Shown: positions 19,784-30,700 of the stretch, in pieces
Position numbering within the stretch: the stretch's first letter is position 1
Layout of the letters: each line of letters starts with the position of its first letter
From: Naegleria lovaniensis
Taxonomy: Eukaryota > Heterolobosea > Eutetramitea > Acrasida > Naegleriidae
DNA: 64,000 nucleotides
Assembly: GCF_003324165.1 (NCBI RefSeq)
Contig: NW_025407826.1
Location: 124,001-188,000, forward strand
Reading direction: 5' to 3'
The notes under the pieces: generated by a model
What the model was told of the DNA's origin: nothing
Seen by the model: the letters and a program-made list of their open reading frames with translations, nothing else
The model's database searches: none
Translations under genes and position numbers: made by a program

Positions 19784-21244
19784 TTAAAAGGAGCTAGACG
19801 CAACACTACTTCTTCTACTTTGTCTTTCCAAATCGAGCATGACTAAAATGGCCTCTCTAACACGGTCGTATTGCTCAGGTTTGCTATCAAAGTACATTTC
19901 TAAAACTCTTGGTTCTACCTTGTCAGATTTAAAAGTACATGTTAGAGTGATGGTCTTACTAATTATGCTTTCCTCCATATCCAAATAGAGTGTTGTGGAA
20001 TTATCATCTTTTGAATGTGGCGAGAAGATGAACTCTTGTTTGGAAAGGAATTTCGAATTTCTTCTGTTCAATAAAAGCAAATCTGAAAAGACGTACATAT
20101 CCATAATGCCACGCTTTCCGTTGGATCTCTTGTAGTTGATACCGTCTTCACCTTCAAAGTAAAACAGCAATCTTCGTGTTGGAATGAAAAAGTCCTTAAG
20201 TTTGAATGTTTCACTAAGCTCCAACGATTTGTGAATATTAGAATATTCAAGTTGACTCATATTCAGTCCACTTGCAATTTCCTTAATCAAGAGCAGAGCA
20301 TTTTCAATGAGACCGTACGACTCGTCACCGCTTGGTGTGACATCTTTCAGTTGTTGTAATAACATTTCATATCGAGGAATGCGTTGCAATGGTAAAATCA
20401 TGTGTCCATCAATGGTGAAATCTCGTGCAGTGGTGGATTCTTCACCTAATTTGACGGAAATTTCTTCTAAGAACTTTTTGAATTTGTTATTCTTTTTCTT
20501 TTCTTCTTCCAAAGCGGTCACAGCAACTCCATAGTTACCAATAAATCTTGTATATAACTTGAAAGAATGTGCATAATGTAAAAGTAATTTTGCAACATTG
20601 TACGATTGTAACTTGTCACCAAAATATAGTTTTTTAAGTTCACTTAGAAAATTCTCATTGACACCAGCTATAATTGCAATATCGTTAAAAATCATATCAA
20701 ACACTTCTTTTGAGAGCAACTTCTTTTCTCGAATGGGTTTTAAATAGGCTTCCTCAAGCTCTCTCAAACCCTTCACATACGACTCTTCAGTAGAGAGTAT
20801 TTCCTCCAAAATATGATCTCTCTTCTTCTCAAGAGGTGTCTTTTTTTCAGCTAACTTGTCAAAACTCACTCTCTCATCATCTTGGGAGGCAATTACAGGA
20901 ACCGTGTTCATGATTTCATCAAATATTAACTCACTGCTCTTGACTGATAAATCTTGCAATGAATCCGAGCGATCATGCTGTTGTTGAAAACGACGTCGAG
21001 GACTCGTGATGATATGTTGTTGTTGCTCAGTTTTACGAGGTGTGGAAGGTATCGACAGTTGATGAATATTTGAAGTGGTGTTATTTGTTGTATTTTCATC
21101 GTCACCAACATCAGTGCTGTCAACGCTTGTACTATCACTTGATGTGGACACTTGTGTGTTTAGGAAAATGAAGAAGAGGAGCGAGCAAACAAGTGCTGCG
21201 AAATAAAAGATGACTTCTGCCAACATTTTTTTTGATTGTGTCAT
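19784..21244 (-). CDS. RhoGEF (DH-PH) with N-terminal membrane anchor
   Basis: The protein is 486 residues and intronless. A hydrophobic segment at about 8-29 (LAEVIFYFAALVCSLLFFIF) starts the protein, followed by a Ser/Thr/Asn-rich linker. The Dbl-homology domain spans about 140-330 and includes the conserved start ILEEILSTEESYVKGL and the core phrase ILPLQRIPRYEMLLQQL. A PH domain follows (about 350-475, ending RVREAILVMLDLE). DH-PH proteins load GTP on Rho-family GTPases and control actin. A membrane anchor at the very N-terminus is unusual for the family and would tether it to a membrane. ATG 21226, six codons later, sits in a stronger A-rich context and is a possible alternative start. 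Confidence 0.88.
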   Translation of the reverse strand: MTQSKKMLAEVIFYFAALVCSLLFFIFLNTQVSTSSDSTSVDSTDVGDDENTTNNTTSNIHQLSIPSTPRKTEQQQHIITSPRRRFQQQHDRSDSLQDLSVKSSELIFDEIMNTVPVIASQDDERVSFDKLAEKKTPLEKKRDHILEEILSTEESYVKGLRELEEAYLKPIREKKLLSKEVFDMIFNDIAIIAGVNENFLSELKKLYFGDKLQSYNVAKLLLHYAHSFKLYTRFIGNYGVAVTALEEEKKKNNKFKKFLEEISVKLGEESTTARDFTIDGHMILPLQRIPRYEMLLQQLKDVTPSGDESYGLIENALLLIKEIASGLNMSQLEYSNIHKSLELSETFKLKDFFIPTRRLLFYFEGEDGINYKRSNGKRGIMDMYVFSDLLLLNRRNSKFLSKQEFIFSPHSKDDNSTTLYLDMEESIISKTITLTCTFKSDKVEPRVLEMYFDSKPEQYDRVREAILVMLDLERQSRRSSVASSSF

Positions 21245-21330
21245 CTAACAAAATCGGATGGCCTTTGCCAAGTTCGTAAAACTCTCTGGGACTCTGTAAT
21301 GCATTGATTCAAAGTTTAAAATGTTGCAAG

Positions 21331-22617
21331 TTAGTGTTCGATGAGATTGACCATGCCATTCTCTGCTCTCTTGTAATGATCTGGTAGCAAGTCACGCATC
21401 ATGTGGAAAGCATGAAAAGGAATCTTTTCTACTTGCGTCGTAAAAGACAAGTCACAATTTTTCAGTTTGTCAATAAACAATTCAATTTCATCGGCAAACC
21501 GTTCTCTCTCGCTGTATGAAATGAAGATTCCTTTAGGGAGCACCTCTTTCAAAGCTTGTATCTTTTCAAGCGACCAAAAACAAGGTGATAGAGCTTTGGC
21601 TCTTTCCCGTTGATTGAACCCACATGGTACTCCATTGTTCTTCCACATTCTTATCATAGTGTTTGTTAAAGATCTATCTTGGTGATCAATATCGTTAATT
21701 CCTTCTGTTTCTCTCATTGATAAGTTCATCCATGGGCACAACAATATGGCTCCTTTCAAAGCTGTACGATAGGTCACATTTGTTTCGTCTTTCGTATCAA
21801 GTTGTGAAATCTTTTCTGCCAAAAGGAGAGCCAAATTAGCGCCAGCAGACTCTCCTATCATGTAAATTTCCTCCACGTGCTTATCATTCACTAACCATTT
21901 AAAAGCGTCAAAAGCTTCCTCTACAGCATCTTCAATAGGGCGAAATGGATACATGGTATATTCAACGCCCAATAAATTATATCCATGCTTGGCACACATC
22001 AACTCATGAATATGACACGCAAGTGCAGATCCTAAAATATAACATCCTCCATGAAAATGTAAAAGACAAACTTTTTTGTTATCCCTCCGTGCTTTTGAAA
22101 AATCAAAATATAAACTCTTAAGTCTTGGTAATGTATCTTCTGGAACAGCTTCCTTTCTAAAATCAATTTTCTCAGTTGGACTATAATATGGTCCAGCGAG
22201 TAACACATGAGGAGATTCAGGAGTGGTATTTCTTAAATTGGTTATTTCAGCTACGATTGCCTCTCGACTCTTTGTTTTATCTACAAAATAATCATCAATA
22301 TCGGGATGAGGCTCTGGTTTACCGTTCAACAACTCCATCCATCGTATGATCGCTAATTCACGTTTTGAAAGCCCTTGAAGAGCCTGTCGTCGTATGTAAT
22401 CTCTGGAATGTTCAGTTAAGCCTTCTAAACTTGTATTTAATTTAAATATATTATAATACTCCAACATGTAAATGATTTGGAATAAGCCTTGAAGAATCAG
22501 AGCAAACAAGGATAATTTCTTGAATATTCTAAAATATAATACAACGGAAATACAAGTTATGAGAATGAAAGCAACTGAATAATCCACCCATTTCGGAAAT
22601 ATATTCATAAAGATCAT
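21331..22617 (-). CDS. Alpha/beta hydrolase fold-3 (HSL-type) esterase, membrane-anchored
   Basis: The protein is 428 residues and intronless. The first 60 residues are hydrophobic, with probable membrane spans at about 13-30 and 36-52. The hydrolase domain shows the hormone-sensitive-lipase oxyanion motif HGGCY (189-193) and nucleophile elbow GESAG with Ser257. An acid and a histidine candidate lie near the C-terminus (SYSERERFADE and PFHAFHMM). Family members hydrolyse carboxyl esters, including acylglycerols, steryl esters and xenobiotics. A membrane-facing lipid substrate is likely but inferred. The gene lies on the same strand as the RhoGEF, 86 bases apart, and diverges from the Kelch-BTB gene. 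Confidence 0.88.
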   Translation of the reverse strand: MIFMNIFPKWVDYSVAFILITCISVVLYFRIFKKLSLFALILQGLFQIIYMLEYYNIFKLNTSLEGLTEHSRDYIRRQALQGLSKRELAIIRWMELLNGKPEPHPDIDDYFVDKTKSREAIVAEITNLRNTTPESPHVLLAGPYYSPTEKIDFRKEAVPEDTLPRLKSLYFDFSKARRDNKKVCLLHFHGGCYILGSALACHIHELMCAKHGYNLLGVEYTMYPFRPIEDAVEEAFDAFKWLVNDKHVEEIYMIGESAGANLALLLAEKISQLDTKDETNVTYRTALKGAILLCPWMNLSMRETEGINDIDHQDRSLTNTMIRMWKNNGVPCGFNQRERAKALSPCFWSLEKIQALKEVLPKGIFISYSERERFADEIELFIDKLKNCDLSFTTQVEKIPFHAFHMMRDLLPDHYKRAENGMVNLIEH

Positions 22618-22864
22618 GGCTGTTGATTTTTAGAATAAATTATTGGTTTGTTTTCCTTTGAATTTCAGGCAGCAACAATTCTTTCGTTTCTCGAGAAGAC
22701 TCGGAATTGCTAAGTTTTTTTTTCGCTCACATTTCAGTGTTCCATTCTGAGTCGAAAGTTTCACTGAATCCTTCGTTTTCAAAGTGCAAGTGTTGTCATG
22801 AACGTGGGTGGAATGTAAAGATCAATTTCGAAATAACACGAACATGAATTAATAATTCAAAAAA

Positions 22865-25588
22865 ATGTCTCGCTATTTGGAATCACTTTATGGCAGTGAT
22901 GACGAGGATGACGACTACAGTGGCTCCGAAGAGGAAGCCATGACTTTAGAGGAACAGCGAAAATTATTTTATGGTAATGATGAAGATGACCAAGAAGAGG
23001 GACAAGATGATGATGTAGAAGAAGATACCATCGATCAATTGCAGCAACAATTCCGATCCACCAGTGCTCTCCGTTCAAAAACTAAAATTGAAGTACCAAA
23101 GCAAAAAAAGCAAGAACCAGAGAAGGTGATTGTTTATGTTGAACAAAAGGGAAAGGAAGAACGGAATTGGGATCAAACTTATGAATCCTTGTCTAAAAGA
23201 AAGATTCGTTTGAAGAGATTCCAAATGAGAGATTTGGAAGCCCACAAATTACACTACGACAAAATTGATTATCCAACCAGTTTTGAAAAAACTGCTGAAG
23301 AAGGTGAAAGTTCTGACAGCGAAAATGAAGATGACGAAGACCATGATGGTGAAACATCCTCAAAGAAATCAAAGAAAAAGAGCACAAAAGTTTTTCAGCA
23401 AAAACTTGTGAAGCAAAGCATTGATCTATCTCTTTCAAAGATGGCAGGATGTATTGCAGGAGGTAATTTGATAGTGTTATCCGGAGGCTCAAAAGATGGT
23501 AAATTATATTCTCAATTAGTTGCGTATGATACCAAGAATGAAAGATGGATTGATCTGAAAGAAAGAATGTTTGAACAACAAACTCTGTTGAAAGATTCGG
23601 GTCTTAATACTCAATTTTTGTTTCCTCCTCCAATGTCATGCCATGCACTAACAGTACTTGGTGAAGCATTGATTTGGTACGATTGTAGAAGAACGGCTTT
23701 AGCTTTGAGATTCTTTATGGACCTTACAAAACAAAAATGGAGACCAAGAAAAGTAGATGATACAGAGATGATGCCTAAATGGCTAAAAATTGACATTAAC
23801 GACGACGGAATTATCAAAGAAACCCAAAACCACGGCTCATGTTTGAAAGAAAATGGGTTTTGGATTTTTGGTGGCCGAGACGTCAATTCTAATATGGTCA
23901 TGAACCAGTTGATTCGTTGTGAATTTGAAAAGGAGAGGTATAATTACTATAACAGACAAAATTATTCTGATGACCGTGTGGGATATCATATGACAAGAAC
24001 ACTCATTACCACTAAAAACGGAGCACCACTACCCAGAGAAAATCATGCTCAATGTGTGGTAGACCACAACTTGTACATTTTTGGAGGCAATTATACCTCA
24101 AAGGATAGATTGTTGAACGACCTACATGTATACAATCCCACGACTAACAAATGGTCAGAAATTGATATGACATATATTCCTCCACCAATGAGGGAACATT
24201 CTTTTAGTGCGGTTGACAACAAGTACGTTTATCTTGTTGGAGGAATTCTTGAGAACAATGTAGTGAGCGATGTACTATATCGATTAGAGCCCAAAACCAA
24301 GAATTTCTTCGTCGTAAATCCAGGAGGACCTTCAACACACGTTTTACTCGGTAATGGCTCTGTAACGCCCAAAGATTTACAACAACCTCGTGCTTCACAT
24401 TTGGCGGTAAGCGATGCTTCGCATGTTTATATTTTTGGTGGACTTTCTGATGTATCAAAGAGAACATTTTGCAACTATGGAGTGGTGCTTAAAGAGATTC
24501 TCGATGTGGGTGTTGAGAACAGCTCTTACCATTATTTGATGAACGAATTCACAAAACAACGTAACGGAGAATTGACGGGTTACGATGTAATTTTGAGAGT
24601 TGCTGATAGAACATCTGGAGAAAGCGAATATGTATACGGCCACAAGTGTTTGCTATCGTCTCGATCTACTTACTTTAAAGAACTTTTCAAAAATTCTACA
24701 GGTGAAATTGTGGATGAAAAAGAATTATTTGAAATTAAGGATTATCACTTGGATAGTTTATCCATTTATGTTCGATTTTTATACTGCGGGGATATTGTCA
24801 TTCCTGAAGACTTGTCCAACCAATTGGAGACTCTTCAGGATTTGTTGACAATTTCCAAGCCTGATTGTGAAAGACAGGGAATTATTACAGATATCTGTAG
24901 CGAAAAACGACTGTTTTTAGACAGTTCCACCTCTGTGTTAAATCAATTGAAGTCTGATTTTGGAAATCTTTATACACAAATTGAACAGACGATGGACAAC
25001 TTTATTCCTGAGCCTTGTCATGAGAACCATTACGCAGATGTCACTATCCAAATTTTAGATCCAAACACTGATGAAGTGATCCACCAGTTACGAGCTCACA
25101 AATTATTCCTATGCAAATCGAACTACATTCAAACAGTTTTCCAATCAAACATGGAAGAGTCAGCCACAGGTATTATCAAATTTTCAGAAATTTCTCTTAA
25201 TGGGTTGCTTTGTGTCTTGCGATACCTCTACACCAACGACATTTTAATTCCTCTCGAAAACTCTGTAGAAGTTTTCATTGCCTCTCTGCTCTTCCAATTG
25301 AATGAGTTGGCAAACTATGCCAGAACCATTGTTTGTCAACACATTACTATGGAAAATGTCATTGATATTACCTTTTTGGTGGATGTCTATAACGACTTGG
25401 CTCTGAAAAACAATTGTATTCGATGTCTTGTACAACATTATGAAACTCTTTCCAAACATGATGTTTTTGAAACCTTACCTGTTGAAATCAAAGGTGAAGT
25501 GAAAACTCGTTACTTTGAACAAGTGAAAAAGCTCACCAAAATGAAAGCCAAAGAAAGAATGAAGAATGCCAACAAACACAAGCAGTAA
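22865..25588 (+). CDS. Kelch-repeat protein with two BTB domains (LZTR1-like layout)
   Basis: The protein is 907 residues and intronless, starting at ATG 22865 after AAAAA. The acidic N-terminus (LYGSDDEDDDYSGSEEE) is followed by a charged linker. Kelch-type blades lie at about 193-540, with repeated hydrophobic-GG units such as LIVLSGGSKDG, LYIFGGNYTS, VYLVGGILEN and VYIFGGLSD. Two BTB/POZ domains come next (about 570-690, with GHKCLLSSRSTYFKELF, and about 725-830, with AHKLFLCKSNYIQTVF), the second followed by a BACK-like helical stretch. The order Kelch-BTB-BTB is that of LZTR1, a cullin-3 substrate adaptor for RAS-family GTPases. Orthology is not proven, but a CUL3 ubiquitin-ligase adaptor role is the best guess. 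The Lys-rich C-terminal tail is short. Confidence 0.85.
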   Translation: MSRYLESLYGSDDEDDDYSGSEEEAMTLEEQRKLFYGNDEDDQEEGQDDDVEEDTIDQLQQQFRSTSALRSKTKIEVPKQKKQEPEKVIVYVEQKGKEERNWDQTYESLSKRKIRLKRFQMRDLEAHKLHYDKIDYPTSFEKTAEEGESSDSENEDDEDHDGETSSKKSKKKSTKVFQQKLVKQSIDLSLSKMAGCIAGGNLIVLSGGSKDGKLYSQLVAYDTKNERWIDLKERMFEQQTLLKDSGLNTQFLFPPPMSCHALTVLGEALIWYDCRRTALALRFFMDLTKQKWRPRKVDDTEMMPKWLKIDINDDGIIKETQNHGSCLKENGFWIFGGRDVNSNMVMNQLIRCEFEKERYNYYNRQNYSDDRVGYHMTRTLITTKNGAPLPRENHAQCVVDHNLYIFGGNYTSKDRLLNDLHVYNPTTNKWSEIDMTYIPPPMREHSFSAVDNKYVYLVGGILENNVVSDVLYRLEPKTKNFFVVNPGGPSTHVLLGNGSVTPKDLQQPRASHLAVSDASHVYIFGGLSDVSKRTFCNYGVVLKEILDVGVENSSYHYLMNEFTKQRNGELTGYDVILRVADRTSGESEYVYGHKCLLSSRSTYFKELFKNSTGEIVDEKELFEIKDYHLDSLSIYVRFLYCGDIVIPEDLSNQLETLQDLLTISKPDCERQGIITDICSEKRLFLDSSTSVLNQLKSDFGNLYTQIEQTMDNFIPEPCHENHYADVTIQILDPNTDEVIHQLRAHKLFLCKSNYIQTVFQSNMEESATGIIKFSEISLNGLLCVLRYLYTNDILIPLENSVEVFIASLLFQLNELANYARTIVCQHITMENVIDITFLVDVYNDLALKNNCIRCLVQHYETLSKHDVFETLPVEIKGEVKTRYFEQVKKLTKMKAKERMKNANKHKQ

Positions 25589-25680
25589 TCCAAGCTTTTT
25601 AATCGAATTAAATGTGATTGAGGTTTTTGTCAATAACACACTTTTTCAATTCCATTTGAGATCCAGTTGCCATTATTGTG

Positions 25681-27564
25681 ATGACACAAGAAAAAGAAAC
25701 GTTGGAACAACAACAACATTCAACAACGACCACAAAAATGAGCCAACACGAGGTGCTACTTCGGCCGAGGCGATCATCTTCATCATCATCACCCTCTGGG
25801 AAGTATGAGGCTCTTCATCGGAGAGTTGGCTCTTCTTTTACCTTGTTTTTTGTTATATTAATGATGGGAATGGTGTTGTTATCTATCCACGTGGTTGCAG
25901 CTCAGAGTAGCAGCAGCGGAGGTCCACACCTTTATCCAATTGATAATATATCACCACAAGATGAAAAATCAACGGAAGCATATGTAGTGATATTAACCGA
26001 TGATTCATTATTGTCTGCTGCTCGGGTTGTGGCTAAGAGTGTGAGAGAAACAAAATCAACACATCCATTCGTTGCTATTGTAACGGATCGAGTGAGCGAA
26101 AGGAGCAAGAAGATTTTGAAGGAGGACAAGTTTATTTTGATCCATGATGTACCATCATCCAAAGGACCCATCTATCCATACATGTTACTCTGGTATTTGG
26201 GCAATTATGGCTTCTCGAATGTAATTTTCTTGAGTACAGACGTTTTGGTCAAGCGTAATATTGATTCTCTCTTCAAATGTAAAGGACGATTGTGTGCAAC
26301 AAACTCCATGACTATTCCCGATGATTTGGATATTGTATATATGGGATTGAAGACGGATATCAATACTTTCAATGACATGGTCAACAGAGAACAAGAAATT
26401 GTGAAAAAAGCATACGACAATACTCCTCAAGCTTTTATGACAACTTATTTCGATTGGAGAACATCGGAATACATTGATGATAAAATGTTAGAGTCAGGCA
26501 ATACAAAAGAGAATGCATTGCTAAGAATGCCAGTCCATTGGAATGGTTTTGAACCTCTCTATTATACATACAAGCCAAGTTGGGACTATATGGAGATGAA
26601 GGGAATGAGAATTATTAATTATTGTCTCATTCCAAAGCCTTGGGATTGGTTTGTGCATCCTATTCTGGATTTGGGTCAAGAATGGCTTGCAGTTTTCCAT
26701 CGTTTGCCTGTTCAATCCATTACACCTGATCTTACTCCCTTCTTACTGTTACTTTTGCCAATTATTTTGGCAGCTATTTGCTTTAGTGTCATTGGTAGAC
26801 AAAGCTTCCATAACAAGAATGTTGTGTATGACTTTATGTGTGGATTTTGTAATAATTTACTTTTGAGACGTATTTTTGTCAACATGAACACTCCATGGAA
26901 ATTGAGAATAGTAGGATATATTTCATGCTTCCTGATGGCTGTGACCTTTGTGTTGACTACATTATTTTTCCATGCCATTCAGTCCAATGAATGGGATGTG
27001 TATTTGAGATGGGCTATTTATTATTCATGGGTTTTATCCGCTGTTTCTATTGTGCTCTTGTTTTATTACAAGCTGCTCATAGTAGAAACCACTATTGATA
27101 TTGCAAACAAACCATTGACTTCAAATACCACAACTACTGACATTCCAATGAACACTGTGGGAGAAGAGGAAAGCGATGAAGATCAAGTTGTTGTAGACAT
27201 TAATGATGGAGAGGAAGAAAAGAAAGATAAGAAACCTTTTATTTCTAAATTATCAGAGGAACAAAATCCTTTAGGGCAGGTTATAGCGTTCAAGCCAACC
27301 TTGTTTTGGTTTAGAACCCTCTTGTTGATGGTTGGTGCGCCAATCATGTTTGTTTTATTAATTTGGGTATTGAGTTTTGTTGGAGCAGATTTGGGAGGAA
27401 GGGCTGTTGTTGGCGTTACTTTCATCCTGATATACTCATTCTTCTTGGTAAGACTTGTATTTGATGTACCAATTGTAGCCATTTTCAAAACGTATGAACG
27501 AAAATACGGACCTTCTCTCTTCATCCAAAACGAGGAAGAATTCAAAGGCACTAAGTATAATTAA
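25681..27564 (+). CDS. GT8-family glycosyltransferase with C-terminal membrane helices (IPUT1-like)
   Basis: The protein is about 627 residues, from the first in-frame ATG (25681). ATG 25738 has a better A-rich context and would drop 19 residues. A signal peptide or anchor (LFFVILMMGMVLLSIHVVAA) leads into a GT8 domain: AYVVILTDDSLLSAARVVAKS, then NVIFLSTDVLVKRNIDSLF where family members normally carry DxD. The C-terminal half holds five to six membrane helices, with an acidic loop (EEESDEDQVVVDI). GT8 followed by multiple helices is the layout of plant inositol phosphorylceramide glucuronosyltransferase (IPUT1/PGSIP6), so a lipid glycosyltransferase of the Golgi is likely. The first metal-binding aspartate reads Ser here (STD), which may alter catalysis. 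Confidence 0.78.
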   Translation: MTQEKETLEQQQHSTTTTKMSQHEVLLRPRRSSSSSSPSGKYEALHRRVGSSFTLFFVILMMGMVLLSIHVVAAQSSSSGGPHLYPIDNISPQDEKSTEAYVVILTDDSLLSAARVVAKSVRETKSTHPFVAIVTDRVSERSKKILKEDKFILIHDVPSSKGPIYPYMLLWYLGNYGFSNVIFLSTDVLVKRNIDSLFKCKGRLCATNSMTIPDDLDIVYMGLKTDINTFNDMVNREQEIVKKAYDNTPQAFMTTYFDWRTSEYIDDKMLESGNTKENALLRMPVHWNGFEPLYYTYKPSWDYMEMKGMRIINYCLIPKPWDWFVHPILDLGQEWLAVFHRLPVQSITPDLTPFLLLLLPIILAAICFSVIGRQSFHNKNVVYDFMCGFCNNLLLRRIFVNMNTPWKLRIVGYISCFLMAVTFVLTTLFFHAIQSNEWDVYLRWAIYYSWVLSAVSIVLLFYYKLLIVETTIDIANKPLTSNTTTTDIPMNTVGEEESDEDQVVVDINDGEEEKKDKKPFISKLSEEQNPLGQVIAFKPTLFWFRTLLLMVGAPIMFVLLIWVLSFVGADLGGRAVVGVTFILIYSFFLVRLVFDVPIVAIFKTYERKYGPSLFIQNEEEFKGTKYN

Positions 27565-27735
27565 TTTATTAAATCATGCCAATCTCTTTTGTCAAATGGA
27601 TTACTCAATTTGAAATTGTCGTTAAGCATTTGTTGGGGTCAAGATCCTGATGAGCTTGTTGTTATCAATGAAATTTTTGATGGGCCGTTGCAAGACTCTT
27701 TTTCCCTTCTTCCCATACTCTTCGATTGAGTTCCA

Positions 27736-30700
27736 CTAGAATTCAGTTTCTTTCATTTCTTGATTTACAAAACTGGGGCTTCCTTCAAGTGTGACATTGT
27801 AAAAGTTACGTTCCTTCTTTTTCTTTCTTCGTACAACAATGATTATGATCACAATAAGTCCCAACAACACCAAAAAAAGTGCTGCAACGGTAATGGGAGC
27901 TATTACTGCAACAACATAAAAAATAGCTTCGTTTGTGAAGTGTGGCGTTGAGGTGCCTGGAACAATAATGTTAGGATTGTCTGCCGAGCAATTGAGGCCA
28001 GAGTAATGGGGGAAGCACAGGCACGTATCAGTGTCCGTGCAATTGCCATTAGAAGAACAAACTTGGGAACTGTTGCTAGGAATTCCAAAACACTTGTGAA
28101 GCTCACAATTCTGTCCAAAATAAGAGTCCTTGCATGTGCATACGTTAAAGTCCGTGCAGTTACCTCTGTTTGAACACACAACATTCGACTGATTGCTCCT
28201 ATGTCCAAAACATGTTGTTTGCTCACATTTTGGTCCAAAATAGTGTTCAAAACATTGACACTTATTAAACTCAATACAGGTTCCCCTGGATGAACAAGAG
28301 TGAGACGAGTTACTCGCCAATTCAAAGCACTCAGTCACTTCACACTTTGAACCGTAATAATTTTCAAAGCAATGACAAATGTTTGGTGCCACACATTCTC
28401 CCTTTGATGAGCAAACACTGGAAGCATCACTTTGAATTCCATAGCATGTAGTAAGGTTACATGCTCTACCGAAATAGTTCGCATCACACTCACAAATGTT
28501 GACATCAGAACAATTTCCTTTGGAAGAGCACACAGACGAATCGTTATTCCAAATTCCAAAACACTTGTGAAATTGACATCTATTTCCAGAATAGCTGTCC
28601 TTGCATTCACAATTATTATATTTTGTACAGCGTCCTCGATTATTTCCAGAGCAAGCCGCGCTTGAATCATTACTCGACACTCCAAAACAGGTGGTTAATT
28701 CACATTCATGACCAAAATAGTTGTCAAAACATGTGCAATTGTTAAGAGAGGTGCAATTTCCTGCTCCAGAACAAACATTGGAAACATTTCCTAAAATTCC
28801 AAAGCAATAAGAAATTTCACACTCTGTGCCTTCATATCCTTGCCTGCAATGACATTGGTCTTTGGAAATACAATTTCCATGTGAATTACATACAGAGGAA
28901 TCGTTTGAGAATTTTCCAAAACAAGTTGTAACGTTGCATTCAAGGCCGTAAAAATCTTCAGAGCAGAGACAAAAGTCTTTGTTTACGCAGCGACCATGAT
29001 TGTTGCATACAGTGCTAGTATTTGAGGTTAAACCAAAACATGTAGTCGTAGAGCAATTGGGGCCAAAATACTCAGCCATGCATTCACAATGATTTGGCCC
29101 TGTACAATTACCATGGCCAGAGCAGACTAACGGATCATTGGTACTGTCATGGCCAAAGCACTGGAACAGTTGACATTCATCACCATAATATTCTGGATCA
29201 CAGGAACAGTTATTAAAGGATACGCATTTTCCTTGACTTGAAGAACATGCCTGTGAGGAGTTTGAATAGTGTCCGTAGCACTCTGTAACTTCGCATTCAC
29301 GACCATAGTAGTGCTCCTGACATTCACAATGGTTGAATTTGGTACAATTTCCTCTCCTGTTGTTACAAACATTGGTATCATTGCTCCACCATCCAAAGCA
29401 TTGTGCAATTTGACATTCTATTCCTGAATAGCTTTCATTGCAAGTGCAGTGGTTGAGAGAAGTACAGTTTCCGTTGGAAGAGCACACGTTGGAGTCGTTG
29501 CTCAACAATCCAAAGCATTCCATGATTTCACATTCTCTTCCATGATATCCTTCGTCACAGGAGCAACTGTTGTGAGCGACGCACCGGCCTTTAGATGAAC
29601 ATACCATAGAGTCATTGCTAAATATTCCATAACATGAGGTAATCTCACATTCAGGCCCAAAATAATCTGAAAAACAGCTGCACCAGTTGGAAGAGGTACA
29701 ATTACCGTTCGAAGAGCACACAGCAGAATCATTACTTAATTTTCCAAAACATGATGTAACTTGACAATTGATTCCAAAGTAATTTTCAAAGCACGTACAA
29801 GTATTGTACGAGGTACAGTTGCCATTCGAGGAGCAAGTTTCAGAGCTATTACTCCACAAACCAAAGCATTGACTCAACTCACACATAATTCCTTGATACC
29901 CTTCATGACAAGTGCAATTGTTAAACGAGCTGCAATACCCTCGTTCATGACCAGAACAAACAGCAGTTGTATTGGTATTCAATATTCCAAAGCATGTGGT
30001 CTGCTCGCATTGTAAACCAAAATAGCCCTCTGTGCATGTACAATTGTTTGGGTGTGAGCATATTCCATGCGACGAGCAAACATAGGAGCTATTAAAATCT
30101 AGTATTCCGTAGCAGTCTATCCACTGACATTCAGATCCATTGTATCCAGGAAAACAAGAGCAGCGATCTGGTTTCTCACACACGCCATGTGTTGAACAAA
30201 CAAGTGAAGAATTTGAGTCAATACCAAAGCATTGAGGTGATTCGCATTGCCCAAAATCATTGAGTGTCAGATTTTGAGAGCTACAAAAAGGAGTTAGCTT
30301 TTGTAAGCTAAACTCCCATGTTGCAATCACCTCCCCAAAATTGGATACTGCAATGTTATTCAGGGTACAAGACAATTGGTTGGCATTACAATCAGAATTT
30401 TGAGACATCAAAGAAGTGATATTTCCATCTTTCGATATCTTTCGAATCACTGAGGTGTATGAATTTGCTTGTGAATATTGAATAAAAAACACCTCACCGC
30501 TTGGAACGACGTTGATACTTCTCGGATAGTGTAGGTCAGCCAATAATGCACTACCTCCGTCACCTATTTATGTCCAACACATTGGATCTCCTATGCTGTC
30601 GAGTACTTGATAATTACTTACCAGAATATCCATAATTTCCAGTCCCAGCAATGGTCACAATGGTACCATTTGTGAAAATTTTTCTAAGCCTATGATTGTA

